Positions 6,820 to 12,550 are shown, counted from the stretch's first letter. The stretch: 64,000 nt of DNA from Faecalimonas umbilicata (GCF_004346095.1 NZ_SLZV01000007.1:8489-72488), one strand, 5' to 3'. Made by a program: numbers and translations. Notes: generated by a model not told the origin, from the sequence alone.

Positions 6820-7005
6820 TTACCTTTCCACAAAATAATCTACTGTTACCCCGAAAAACTTTGCTACTTTTGCTATGTTTTCCAATGATGGAGAGGATTT
6901 TTTCCATCCCTTTATCGTCTTGTTTCCAAAGCCCAGCTGTTTTTCAAGAGTTCTTATCTGTATTCCTCTTTCTTCAGCTAATTTTTCTATTTTTTCATAT
7001 ACCAT
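6820..7005 (-). CDS. XRE-type helix-turn-helix regulator (61 residues)
   Basis: MVYEKIEKLAEERGIQIRTL, then FGNKTIKGWKKSSPSLENIA and FFGVTVDYFVE, is the five-helix Cro/CI fold with the typical VTVDYF end. It has no C-terminal regulatory domain. It is the first gene of the XRE/small membrane protein/SPFH operon and ends 6 bases before the next start. It probably regulates that operon. Confidence 0.8.
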   Translation of the reverse strand: MVYEKIEKLAEERGIQIRTLEKQLGFGNKTIKGWKKSSPSLENIAKVAKFFGVTVDYFVER

Positions 7006-7074
7006 TTTCTTACCTCTATGGACTTTTCTTTCATTTTTTGCTACAATGCCTTTGTTACCTTTAGATAATTTTCT

Positions 7075-7310
7075 AATGGCTATATGCCGGAAAGGAGCTT
7101 ATTAAGGAGTAACATTTTATCAAGGGCGCAGGGAATAATCATTAAGAAAGGAGTTTGCGAAGGTACGTTTCTTATGATTCGTTATTTACTTTCGTAATAA
7201 TGGTTTGTGCCATTATTACGGCAGTAAATTATCGCAAGTAGCGATAAACTTTGTATATTTCTTTTTTACCCTGCGTTATATCCCGGCAGCTTATGTTGCC
7301 GGGCTTTTTT
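7075..7310 (+). ncRNA. Structured RNA candidate with closed multibranch fold and terminator
   Basis: A closing stem joins CGCAGGG (7127-7133) to CCCTGCG (7269-7275). Inside it lie three hairpins: 7137-7179 (AATCAT-T-AAGAAA with TTTCTT-ATGATT), 7184-7229 (ATTTACT and CGTAATAATGG with their complements, 18 bp with a 2x2 internal loop) and 7229-7247 (TTATCGC/GCGATAA). An intrinsic terminator follows. A weak promoter TTGCTA (7038) -18- TAGATA (7062) would start it near 7075. Three AAGGAG sequences occur without usable start codons. No known RNA family was recognised. Confidence 0.6.
7282..7310 (+). terminator. Intrinsic terminator of the structured RNA
   Basis: CCCGGCA (7282-7288) pairs with TGCCGGG (7297-7303), followed by C and six T. 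There is no plus-strand protein gene upstream, so it most likely ends the RNA at 7075-7310. Confidence 0.8.
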
Positions 7311-7344
7311 ATTTTTCTCCTCTCCGGCGATGCAGCTCTCTTTT

Positions 7345-7482
7345 AAAGGAGCTGCAAAGGAACAACGAAGTGTGAATATGTGTATGAGTAGATTTTAGAA
7401 GGAATTTTAACAATGGGCTTTAATGTACTATTCACTAAGGCTACCTGCTGCCTTTTCTTCGTTGTTCCTTTGCAACTCCTTT
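7345..7482. repeat. 26-bp inverted repeat with a mutually exclusive inner hairpin
   Basis: Arms 7345-7370 and 7457-7482 match as an inverted repeat over 26 bp with one mismatch. In a minus-strand RNA that position is a G-U pair, so the stem is complete there; in a plus-strand RNA it is a C-A mismatch. The left arm can alternatively pair with 7331-7338 (TGCAGCTC with GAGCTGCA at 7349-7356). The two folds exclude each other, as in attenuators. Confidence 0.8.
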
Positions 7483-7517
7483 CTTTTCTCTTATTTTTTA
7501 TCAAAATATCTTTTTAG
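7413..7517 (+). CDS. Possible 34-residue hydrophobic peptide
   Basis: The ATG at 7413 follows AGAAGGA with about 8 bases of spacing. The product starts MGFNVLFTKATCCLFFVVPL and continues as an almost uninterrupted hydrophobic stretch ending IKISF, i.e. one membrane segment. The start lies in the loop of the 26-bp inverted repeat and the coding region runs through the right arm. Size, hydrophobicity and flanking complementary RNA resemble type I toxins, but it may be a chance ORF. Its first codons resemble the start of the ParB-like gene (both MGFNVL). It overlaps the convergent gene at 7491-7775 by 27 bases. Confidence 0.35.
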   Translation: MGFNVLFTKATCCLFFVVPLQLLSFLLFFIKISF

Positions 7518-7775
7518 TTCTTGGTAGAAAAATTGTTTCTCAAGGTCGCTCCACTCTTGTGGTGACAAACAAATTCTTAATTCCCGACAGCACTCTTCTC
7601 CATCTACATAAAATATATCAGTAACTATCTTTTCTTGATCCAAAAGCACTTCTCCATAATTTCTGATAGCTTTCCGATCTCTGTCCACCATCTTCAAAAG
7701 ATTTTTCGTGTCATTTCGGATATCACTAATTTCTTGTTTCATGGAAAATAGTGCATTGTAAATCTTTTTCAGCAT
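7491..7775 (-). CDS. 94-residue coiled-coil protein, unknown
   Basis: It begins MLKKIYNALFSMKQEISDIR and continues with a heptad-like helix to about residue 50, then a mixed C-terminal part with a CC pair (GEECCREL) and an aromatic end. The ATG overlaps the stop of the upstream membrane gene (TAATG at 7775), so it is translationally coupled. The product is soluble. It may pair with the membrane protein encoded before it. No family was recognised. Confidence 0.6.
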   Translation of the reverse strand: MLKKIYNALFSMKQEISDIRNDTKNLLKMVDRDRKAIRNYGEVLLDQEKIVTDIFYVDGEECCRELRICLSPQEWSDLEKQFFYQELKRYFDKK

Positions 7776-8023
7776 TACTCCTCTCCTCTCACTTCATTGA
7801 TTTCATCCACAAGTTCGTCAGGTGCAAACGCCATAAATAGCGCTCCCAATACAAGTATCACATTCAAGATTGGACAAATATATGTAAGAAATCTTTTCCA
7901 TAAACTCGATTTAGTTCCAACTACTTTAAATCTCTTATACTTATCTCTAAATATGATCCTCATTGCATTTAATGCAATCCAGCACAAAATGCAAATTGAA
8001 ATATGTAATTTAAAAAGCCACAT
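7775..8023 (-). CDS. Small two-pass membrane protein
   Basis: The ATG at 8023 follows GAGGTGAT; an ATG 9 bases earlier lacks a site. The 82-residue protein begins MWLFKLHISICILCWIALNA, has a basic middle (RDKYKRFKVVG, SLWKRF) and a second hydrophobic helix (ICPILNVILVLGALFMAFA) near residues 47-65. This predicts two membrane spans. The coding end overlaps the next gene. It resembles phage-encoded small membrane proteins only in general features. Confidence 0.6.
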   Translation of the reverse strand: MWLFKLHISICILCWIALNAMRIIFRDKYKRFKVVGTKSSLWKRFLTYICPILNVILVLGALFMAFAPDELVDEINEVRGEE

Positions 8024-8041
8024 TTTTATCACCTCACTTTA

Positions 8042-8070
8042 TTGATTTTTTCACTTCATGCTCCTATACT
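8042..8070 (+). promoter_or_regulatory. Sigma-A promoter for the zinc-ribbon/DUF4145-like gene
   Basis: TTGATT (8042-8047) and TATACT (8065-8070) are separated by 17 bp. It lies just beyond the start of the divergent membrane-protein gene and about 54 bases before the ATG at 8124. Confidence 0.55.
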
Positions 8071-8123
8071 TTGATTACAGGCATCTGCCAATGCCGAGTA
8101 TTATGAAAGGAACTATAATTACT

Positions 8124-8822
8124 ATGCATAAAGATATTACTGCGTATTCTATTGACCCTGATCAACGTGAAAAGAGCTTTAATGTAAAATTGCCTAATAA
8201 ATGTCCTTCATGCAATATCGCTTATGGAGAGCTACCAGTATGCAGTTATTACATAACCTCTACTCGTATTTTTCTTTCTGATAGACTCACGACAATTTAT
8301 TCAATTTTTTATTGTCCGCACTGCGAACGTTGCTTTTTTGTACAATATTCCACTTCTGACGATAATGCGTGTCATATATCCATTGATGAAGTCTATCCAA
8401 CTCCGAAATCTACTACGGACTTCTCTGATCGCATAAAAAAGGTTTCTCCTAAATTTGTAGAAATATATCGTCAATCTGAGCAATCCGAAAATCTAGGTTT
8501 TAAGGATATTTGCGGAATGGGGTATCGTAAGTCTCTTGAGTTTCTAATTAAAGATTATGCTATTTTTAAATATCCGGATTCACGGCCTGATATTGAAAAT
8601 TCTCCTTTAAGCAAATGTATCAACACCTTTATTGAAGAACCGCAAATTAAGGTCCTCGCAAAGGCTTCCGCTTGGATCGGTAATGACGAAACACATTACA
8701 TCAGAAAGCATGAATCTTATGATATTTCGAATTTGAAGCATTTCATTTCTGCAACAGTTGCGTATATTAACTATGCACTTACTTATCTTGAAGCTTCTGA
8801 GTTTCTACAAAATCCTCAATGA
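8124..8822 (+). CDS. Zinc-ribbon protein with a DUF4145-like C-terminal region
   Basis: The protein has 232 residues from the ATG at 8124, chosen because AAAGGAAC precedes it; earlier in-frame ATGs lack a site. Two CxxC pairs (KCPSCNIAYG and YCPHCERCFF) flank a strand region and form a probable zinc ribbon. The C-terminal ~110 residues are helical (MGYRKSLEFLIKDYAIF ... WIGNDETHY) and resemble DUF4145, a domain found in restriction and other defence proteins. It stands alone on the plus strand under its own promoter between two minus-strand blocks, as phage cargo genes often do. Its 3' end overlaps the convergent gene by 44 bases. A defence role is only an inference. Confidence 0.65.
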   Translation: MHKDITAYSIDPDQREKSFNVKLPNKCPSCNIAYGELPVCSYYITSTRIFLSDRLTTIYSIFYCPHCERCFFVQYSTSDDNACHISIDEVYPTPKSTTDFSDRIKKVSPKFVEIYRQSEQSENLGFKDICGMGYRKSLEFLIKDYAIFKYPDSRPDIENSPLSKCINTFIEEPQIKVLAKASAWIGNDETHYIRKHESYDISNLKHFISATVAYINYALTYLEASEFLQNPQ

Positions 8823-9045
8823 CTTTCTTAAGTCTTTCCGATTTCCACTCTGTCAGATCACAAAGCAGAGTGGGGTCGGTATCTCTTTCTGCCAAGAAAT
8901 CCCCATTCAAATCCCAATATTCCGTCACCTCACGCATCTTATCTCCTTCTATGCCAATCCCTTTCATTATTTTCACTTCGATGACTGGCACTACTTTCAC
9001 ACTATTAGGTCCTTCTCTTCTTGTCTTCATTTCGCAACTGTTCAT
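8779..9045 (-). CDS. 88-residue protein of the switch operon, unknown
   Basis: The start ATG at 9045 follows AGGAGAACAG. It begins MNSCEMKTRREGPNSVKVVP and has a strand-rich middle (EYWDLNGDFLAERDTD) and a helical end (TEWKSERLKKVIEDFVET). The WDxxGxxLAxxDP-like pattern occurs in many small phage proteins of unknown role. It is second in the operon controlled from 9240-9268. Confidence 0.6.
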   Translation of the reverse strand: MNSCEMKTRREGPNSVKVVPVIEVKIMKGIGIEGDKMREVTEYWDLNGDFLAERDTDPTLLCDLTEWKSERLKKVIEDFVETQKLQDK

Positions 9046-9053
9046 CTGTTCTC

Positions 9054-9206
9054 CTATCCTGCTTTCCTACACATGTGCTCTGCGCATAAAGCAAATCCCT
9101 CCAATAACCTAAGAGCCTCATTTTTTCTTTCTTTCGGAATCTTCTTTATAAGTTCCGCAAATTCTCTTCCATCTTCTCTGATTTCTTCTAAGTCTTTACT
9201 TTTCAT
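9054..9206 (-). CDS. 50-residue helical protein, first gene of the switch operon
   Basis: The ATG at 9206 follows AAAGGAAGTG; an in-frame ATG 33 bases upstream lies at the transcription start and is unlikely. The protein begins MKSKDLEEIREDGREFAELI and includes KERKNEALRLLEGFALCAE, a short helical pattern common in lysogeny-region proteins of clostridial prophages. It is transcribed from the strong promoter at 9240-9268, divergently from the repressor-like gene at 9353. Confidence 0.65.
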   Translation of the reverse strand: MKSKDLEEIREDGREFAELIKKIPKERKNEALRLLEGFALCAEHMCRKAG

Positions 9207-9222
9207 ATTGTCACTTCCTTTC

Positions 9223-9329
9223 TTGTCCCCTTTGCCCACATTATAATCCCCTTAGACATCTTTGTCAACTCTTTTTTGTTCCCTTTGCCAACTTTTCCTC
9301 TTGACTATCAAATGCGTCAGTGTTATCCT
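9223..9329. promoter_or_regulatory. Divergent promoters with three dyad operators
   Basis: Minus strand: TTGACA (9268-9263) -17- TATAAT (9245-9240). Plus strand: TTGACT (9301-9306) -17- TATCCT (9324-9329). Three related 16-bp dyads with TTG...CAA ends lie at 9223-9238, 9253-9268 and 9276-9291. The first covers the minus start region, the second the minus -35 box, and the third lies just upstream of the plus -35 box. This is the layout of a phage repressor switch. Confidence 0.8.
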
Positions 9330-9352
9330 ATAACCAGAAAGAAGGTGAATGC

Positions 9353-9706
9353 ATGACTCAAGGTGAACGAGTGAGAGAATTAAGAAAATTCTTAAACTTA
9401 ACTCTCGAAAAATTTGGTAAATCTTTGGGAGTTGGAAAAACTGCTATTTCAAAAATAGAGAATAACGAAAGAAAACTTACTGAACAAATGATTTTATCTA
9501 TATGTAGAGAGTTTAGGGTAAATTATTTTTGGCTTACTGAGGGTAAAGGAGAGATGTTTACCGGAACTCCAGAAAGTGTTGTTGACGAAATTGCAGAAGA
9601 TTACAATTTAGATAACATTGACAGAAAAATGCTAGAGAAATATCTATCTCTTAGCAAAGAAGAACGGGATGTTATAAAAAACTTTTTCAAGGATATTTTC
9701 ACATAA
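9353..9706 (+). CDS. XRE/CI-like repressor
   Basis: The protein has 117 residues from ATG 9353, preceded by AGAAGGTG. The N-terminal HTH (RVRELRKFLNLTLEKFGKSL, GVGKTAISKIENNERKLTEQ) is followed by FRVNYFWLTEGKGEMF, typical of clostridial phage repressors, then a ~40-residue helical C-terminus (LDNIDRKMLEKYLSLSKEER), probably for dimerisation. There is no LexA-like peptidase domain, so induction would need another route. It most likely binds the three operators upstream. Confidence 0.85.
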   Translation: MTQGERVRELRKFLNLTLEKFGKSLGVGKTAISKIENNERKLTEQMILSICREFRVNYFWLTEGKGEMFTGTPESVVDEIAEDYNLDNIDRKMLEKYLSLSKEERDVIKNFFKDIFT

Positions 9707-9708
9707 AA

Positions 9709-9731
9709 AGAACGGGCTATTCACCCGTTCT
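9709..9731 (-). terminator. Terminator of the 40-residue SOS-linked gene
   Basis: AGAACGGG pairs with CCCGTTCT around a 7-base loop that contains the stop codon of the minus-strand ORF. On the minus strand the stem is followed by TTTTA. It also lies 3 bases after the repressor stop, so it may serve both genes. Confidence 0.65.
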
Positions 9732-9839
9732 CATAATGAAAAATTTATGCACATATTTATAAATTTTTTCTAACACTTGATTGTCATTAATTTTTTCAAT
9801 CATAATAATAATAAATTTTTTATACTCTTCGTTATTCAT
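9717..9839 (-). CDS. 40-residue protein behind two LexA-type boxes
   Basis: The ATG at 9839 is preceded by GGGAGGTAC. The protein begins MNNEEYKKFIIIMIEKINDN and ends VHKFFIMRTGE. It is an amphipathic helical protein of a type often seen beside XRE regulators in Firmicute elements, with no assigned function. It has its own ribosome-binding site, a stop codon inside a terminator loop and two LexA-type boxes upstream, so it appears to be a separate SOS-controlled unit. It could be an antirepressor or a regulator of excision. Confidence 0.65.
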   Translation of the reverse strand: MNNEEYKKFIIIMIEKINDNQVLEKIYKYVHKFFIMRTGE

Positions 9840-9860
9840 ATGTACCTCCCATGTCCGAAA

Positions 9861-9872
9861 GAACATTTGTTC
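9861..9872. promoter_or_regulatory. LexA (DinR)-type box 1
   Basis: GAACATTTGTTC with A and G flanks fits the Gram-positive GAAC-N4-GTTC consensus. It lies 22 bases upstream of the small gene's ATG, overlapping its untranslated leader. Confidence 0.7.
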
Positions 9873-9928
9873 GTTTTTTTATAATATAGATGATACTACA
9901 CCCCCTTCTATATTTCAATAGTTTTTAC

Positions 9929-9940
9929 GAACATTCGTTC
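9929..9940. promoter_or_regulatory. LexA (DinR)-type box 2
   Basis: GAACATTCGTTC with a C on its left is an excellent match to CGAAC-N4-GTTC. It is 68 bp (centre to centre) from box 1, with AT-rich promoter-like sequence between, for example TATATT on the minus strand. Confidence 0.7.
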
Positions 9941-10007
9941 TTTCTGTTTTATCTTACATTTAAGTAAACAATGGAGTTACCGATAACTTATTCCAAAATG
10001 GTAAATT

Positions 10008-10023
10008 GTCCCAGATCTGGGAC
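10008..10023. repeat. 16-bp perfect palindrome
   Basis: GTCCCAGATCTGGGAC is self-complementary over its full length, just past the stop codon of the small XRE gene and 67 bp from LexA box 2. There is no T-run on either side, so a protein-binding site is more likely than a terminator. Confidence 0.7.
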
Positions 10024-10025
10024 GC

Positions 10026-10223
10026 TTATTTGTAGGGAGAGTCGATAAGGTCATAAATTTTTACTTTTAATCCTTTTGCCAGGATTTCCAGTGTATCGGC
10101 AGATGGGGAAACTTCTCCATTTTTGATGCGGTTGATTGTGGATTTTGGTATCCCGGTCATAATTGTTACCTGCCGATTCGTTAGGTTTTTCTCGTACATG
10201 ATCTTATCTAGTAGTATCTTCAT
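10026..10223 (-). CDS. XRE-type regulator (65 residues)
   Basis: MKILLDKIMYEKNLTNRQVT, MTGIPKSTINRIKNGEVSPS and LEILAKGLKVKIYDLIDSPY form a compact Cro-like helix-turn-helix protein. The ATG at 10223 matches family starts; a longer frame adds 12 unrelated residues without a ribosome-binding site. A promoter (TTACCA 10265-10260, 17 bp, TATAAT 10242-10237) places the transcript start about 7 bases before the ATG, so the mRNA would be nearly leaderless. Confidence 0.75.
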   Translation of the reverse strand: MKILLDKIMYEKNLTNRQVTIMTGIPKSTINRIKNGEVSPSADTLEILAKGLKVKIYDLIDSPYK

Positions 10224-10292
10224 AATTTTATTATAAATTATAAAGAAATGGAGATGCACTGGTAAAATATGGAAATAATTAATTTATTATGC

Positions 10293-10324
10293 AAAAAACC
10301 GCCCCTGCGCCAACAGGAACGGTT
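10293..10324 (-). terminator. Intrinsic terminator ending the TTGGCG-loop RNA
   Basis: An 11-bp stem (10324-10314 with 10307-10297, including two G-U pairs) with a TTGGCG loop is followed by TTTTTT on the minus strand (within 10298-10293). Confidence 0.85.
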
Positions 10325-10422
10325 CAAAATCACTAAACACTACGCCAATAGTGTTTAATCCTCGTAATCAATACGAGGTCGTATATAACGCACACATCTC
10401 GAAGATGCGTACAATACTCACC
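10293..10422 (-). ncRNA. Small structured RNA with repeated TTGGCG loops
   Basis: A promoter TTGCGA (10457-10452) -17- TACAAT (10434-10429) starts a ~130-nt RNA. Stems in order: CATCT/AGATG (10407-10395), CCTCGTA/TACGAGG (10378-10360), TAAACACTA/TAGTGTTTA (10357-10334) and the terminator (10324-10297). The last two loops are identical (TTGGCG). Two G-U pairs in the terminator stem would be mismatches on the plus strand, so the minus strand is transcribed. No long ORF is present. It lies between a regulator and the recombinase. Confidence 0.65.
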
Positions 10423-10428
10423 ACATAT

Positions 10429-10457
10429 ATTGTATCATCTTCGAGCAGTCATCGCAA
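10429..10457 (-). promoter_or_regulatory. Promoter of the small structured RNA
   Basis: TTGCGA (10457-10452) and TACAAT (10434-10429) are 17 bp apart on the minus strand. The promoter itself lies in an inverted repeat: 10399-10417 is nearly complementary to 10428-10445. Confidence 0.6.
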
Positions 10458-10528
10458 TCGAAACATATTTTCGGTGGCTGTTATTTTTGTACTCATTTTT
10501 AATATAATTTACAAAGGAGATTGATATA

Positions 10529-12076
10529 ATGTCTTATTTAGTTTATTTACGTAAGAGTCGTAAGGATCTCGAAAATCCTTTTATGACCACCGAAGAGATT
10601 TTGAACCGGCATGAATGTATCCTTCTTGATCTTGCTAAAAAGATGAATCTTTCTATTGGTGGCATCTACCGCGAAATCGTATCCGGTGATAGCATTTCTG
10701 CTCGTCCCGTCATGCAGAAGCTTCTTCGCGAGGTAGAATCCGGGATGTGGGAAGGTGTCCTTGTCGTAGAGGTGGAACGTCTTGCTCGTGGTGATACCGT
10801 GGATCAAGGTATTGTGCAGCGTACTTTCCAATACTCCGAAACATTGATCATCACGCCGCAAAAAACGTACAACCCTTCCAGTGAGTCTGATCAGACTTTT
10901 TTTGAGTTCGGCTTATTTATGAGCCGCCAGGAATATAAAACTATTAAGCGTAGGCTTAAAAGCGGTGTAATGTCCGCAGTCCGCGAAGGGAAGTGGCCAT
11001 ACAATTCTGCCCCTTATGGTTATCGCCGTTATAAGTTGGCGAATCAGAAGGGCTGGAGCCTTGAATTTGACGATCAGGAACGTCCGATCGCAGAATTAAT
11101 CTACCATCTTTTTTGCGATGAAAAGCGAGGTTTGGGATATATCTCTGATTATCTAGAAGCACGCAATATAAAATCTCGGACCGGCGGGAGGTTTACCGAA
11201 AGCTTTCTTCGAGAGTTTCTCCGGAATCCAGCGAATGACGGAAAAGTATTTTACGGCAGGCGCAAAGTCGTGACGAAAATTGTAAACGGTTCTTCCGTCC
11301 GCACTCGCCCGCGTGCAGATGAATACATAGAGGTAGCCGGCCTCCACGATCCATTAATCCCTCATGATTTGTTCTTGAAAGCACAGGAGAGGTTCCGTGT
11401 AAGCACTCCTCGCAATCCTTCTTCTTATGCTGTAAAAAACCCTCTTTCCGGTATTCTTGTCTGCTCTGAGTGTGGTCATAAATTGCAACGCAGACCTGCT
11501 TCTACTTCTAAGCGCGGCGCTCCTTATGATGTGCTGATGTGCAAAACAAGAGGCTGTCCTACTGTCGGGAGTGCAGTGGAAGTAATAGAGAGAGAAGTTC
11601 TGTACGCTCTCGAAGACATTGTGCGCGGATACGAAGCAGATGTGCCCTCTGTGCCCTCTCTCGTCCCACAGAAGGAAGAATTGCTTCATAACGCGATTTT
11701 ACACCGTACCGATCTAAATAAGCAGCAAGAACGAATCTATACGCTTTTAGAGCAAGGTATTTACAGCACCGATGTTTTCCTGGACCGTTCGAAGGCTTTG
11801 GAAAAGCAGATGCAGGAAGTGGATCATAGCATTGAGGTCTTGAAAAATGAACTGGAAGAAGAGAAAATAAAATATAATAACTGGAAAAGCTTTGTACCGA
11901 CTTGTAAGCAACTGTTAGAAATATATTGGACGCTTACTCCTGATGCGAAGAACTCGGCTCTTAAAGAAGTGATTGATAGGATCGAATACAAAAAATTGAC
12001 GCGGAACCCGAAAGGAATGTGTGATGTCGCAACTTTTGAACTTACCCTATATCCAAAAATCCCTATGAAATCCTAA
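10529..12076 (+). CDS. Large serine recombinase (element integrase)
   Basis: The protein has 515 residues. The N-terminal catalytic domain has YLRKS with nucleophile Ser10, then DSISARP and EVERLARGD, the conserved Arg-bearing segments of resolvase/invertase enzymes. The 'recombinase' domain follows (GKWPYNSAPYGYRRYKL ... TESFLREFLRNPANDGK), then a zinc ribbon with Cys at 312, 315, 338 and 343, and a coiled coil (~400-445). This is the arrangement of phage integrases that cut and rejoin attP/attB with a 2-bp core. The start follows AAAGGAGA. It is the last gene of the element, next to the junction in cotJC, so it very likely performed the insertion. Confidence 0.95.
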   Translation: MSYLVYLRKSRKDLENPFMTTEEILNRHECILLDLAKKMNLSIGGIYREIVSGDSISARPVMQKLLREVESGMWEGVLVVEVERLARGDTVDQGIVQRTFQYSETLIITPQKTYNPSSESDQTFFEFGLFMSRQEYKTIKRRLKSGVMSAVREGKWPYNSAPYGYRRYKLANQKGWSLEFDDQERPIAELIYHLFCDEKRGLGYISDYLEARNIKSRTGGRFTESFLREFLRNPANDGKVFYGRRKVVTKIVNGSSVRTRPRADEYIEVAGLHDPLIPHDLFLKAQERFRVSTPRNPSSYAVKNPLSGILVCSECGHKLQRRPASTSKRGAPYDVLMCKTRGCPTVGSAVEVIEREVLYALEDIVRGYEADVPSVPSLVPQKEELLHNAILHRTDLNKQQERIYTLLEQGIYSTDVFLDRSKALEKQMQEVDHSIEVLKNELEEEKIKYNNWKSFVPTCKQLLEIYWTLTPDAKNSALKEVIDRIEYKKLTRNPKGMCDVATFELTLYPKIPMKS

Positions 12077-12104
12077 CTTTTTGTTTGTTTATATTACCGA
12101 TAAC

Positions 12105-12115
12105 ATCATGGTACT
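12105..12115. other. Right attachment junction (attR) in cotJC
   Basis: Homology to CotJC starts at GGT (12110-12112), reading GTNELAHMEM. The preceding in-frame codons include TAA at 12101-12103 and do not encode the expected residues. The crossover therefore lies close to 12110. The exact core cannot be fixed without attL. Confidence 0.7.
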
Positions 12116-12550
12116 AACGAGCTTGCTCATATGGAAATGATCTGCGCAATCGTATACCAACTGACGAAAGATCTGACTCCGGAACAGATTAAAGAATCTG
12201 GCTTTGACAAATATTATGTCGACCATACTCTCGCACTCTGGCCTCAGTCTGCCGGAGGAACACCTTGGACTGCAACTTATTTCCAATCCAAAGGGGATCC
12301 AATCACTGACCTCCATGAAGATATGGCCGCAGAACAGAAAGCTCGAACCACTTACGACAATATTCTCCGGTTGGTGAAAGATCCTGAAATCTGCGAACCA
12401 ATCCGTTTTCTACGGGAACGTGAGATTGTTCATTATCAGCGTTTCGGTGAAAGTCTCCGAATCGTTCAAGATCATTTGGACAGCAAAAACTTCTATGCGT
12501 TCAATCCTGAATTTGATATGAAATCTTGCTTCAAGTGCGACACTGAATAA
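12110..12550 (+). pseudogene. cotJC: 3' part of cotJC (manganese-catalase-like spore coat protein), split by the element
   Basis: From GTNELAHMEM to the end (DSKNFYAFNPEFDMKS) the protein follows CotJC: LTPEQIKESGFDKYYVDHTL, AAYFQSKGDP-type TYFQSKGDPITDLHEDMAAEQKAR and FLREREIVHYQRFGE, with the His/Glu residues of the di-manganese site. Family members are about 185-200 residues; only the last ~146 codons are here. The first ATG inside (12131) has no ribosome-binding site. Without excision the gene is broken; precise excision could rebuild it during sporulation, as in skin-type elements. Confidence 0.9.

Larger units (their letters stand above)
1..12109. mobile_element. Right-hand part of an integrated element inserted in cotJC
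   Basis: The block holds phage/plasmid-type genes: an HUH Rep, ParA and a ParB-like partner, small DNA-binding regulators, an HNH remnant and a large serine recombinase as the last gene. Directly after the recombinase the sequence becomes the 3' part of cotJC, read from codon GGT at 12110. The left end and the 5' part of cotJC are not in the window. Rep plus partition genes suggest an integrative plasmid or phage-plasmid, but no capsid, terminase, Zot or conjugation gene is visible, so the class is undecided. Start coordinate 1 is only the window edge. Confidence 0.85.

Noticed and set aside
7075-7310. Coding region for a small peptide starting at 7174
   Set aside because: The ATG gives only seven codons and is buried in a stem; the structured RNA explanation is better.
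1-12109. Complete prophage
   Set aside because: No capsid, portal, terminase, tail or lysis gene is visible in this part, so the element class is left open.
12077-12110. tRNA gene as integration target
   Set aside because: No cloverleaf; the flanking sequence is the cotJC coding region.
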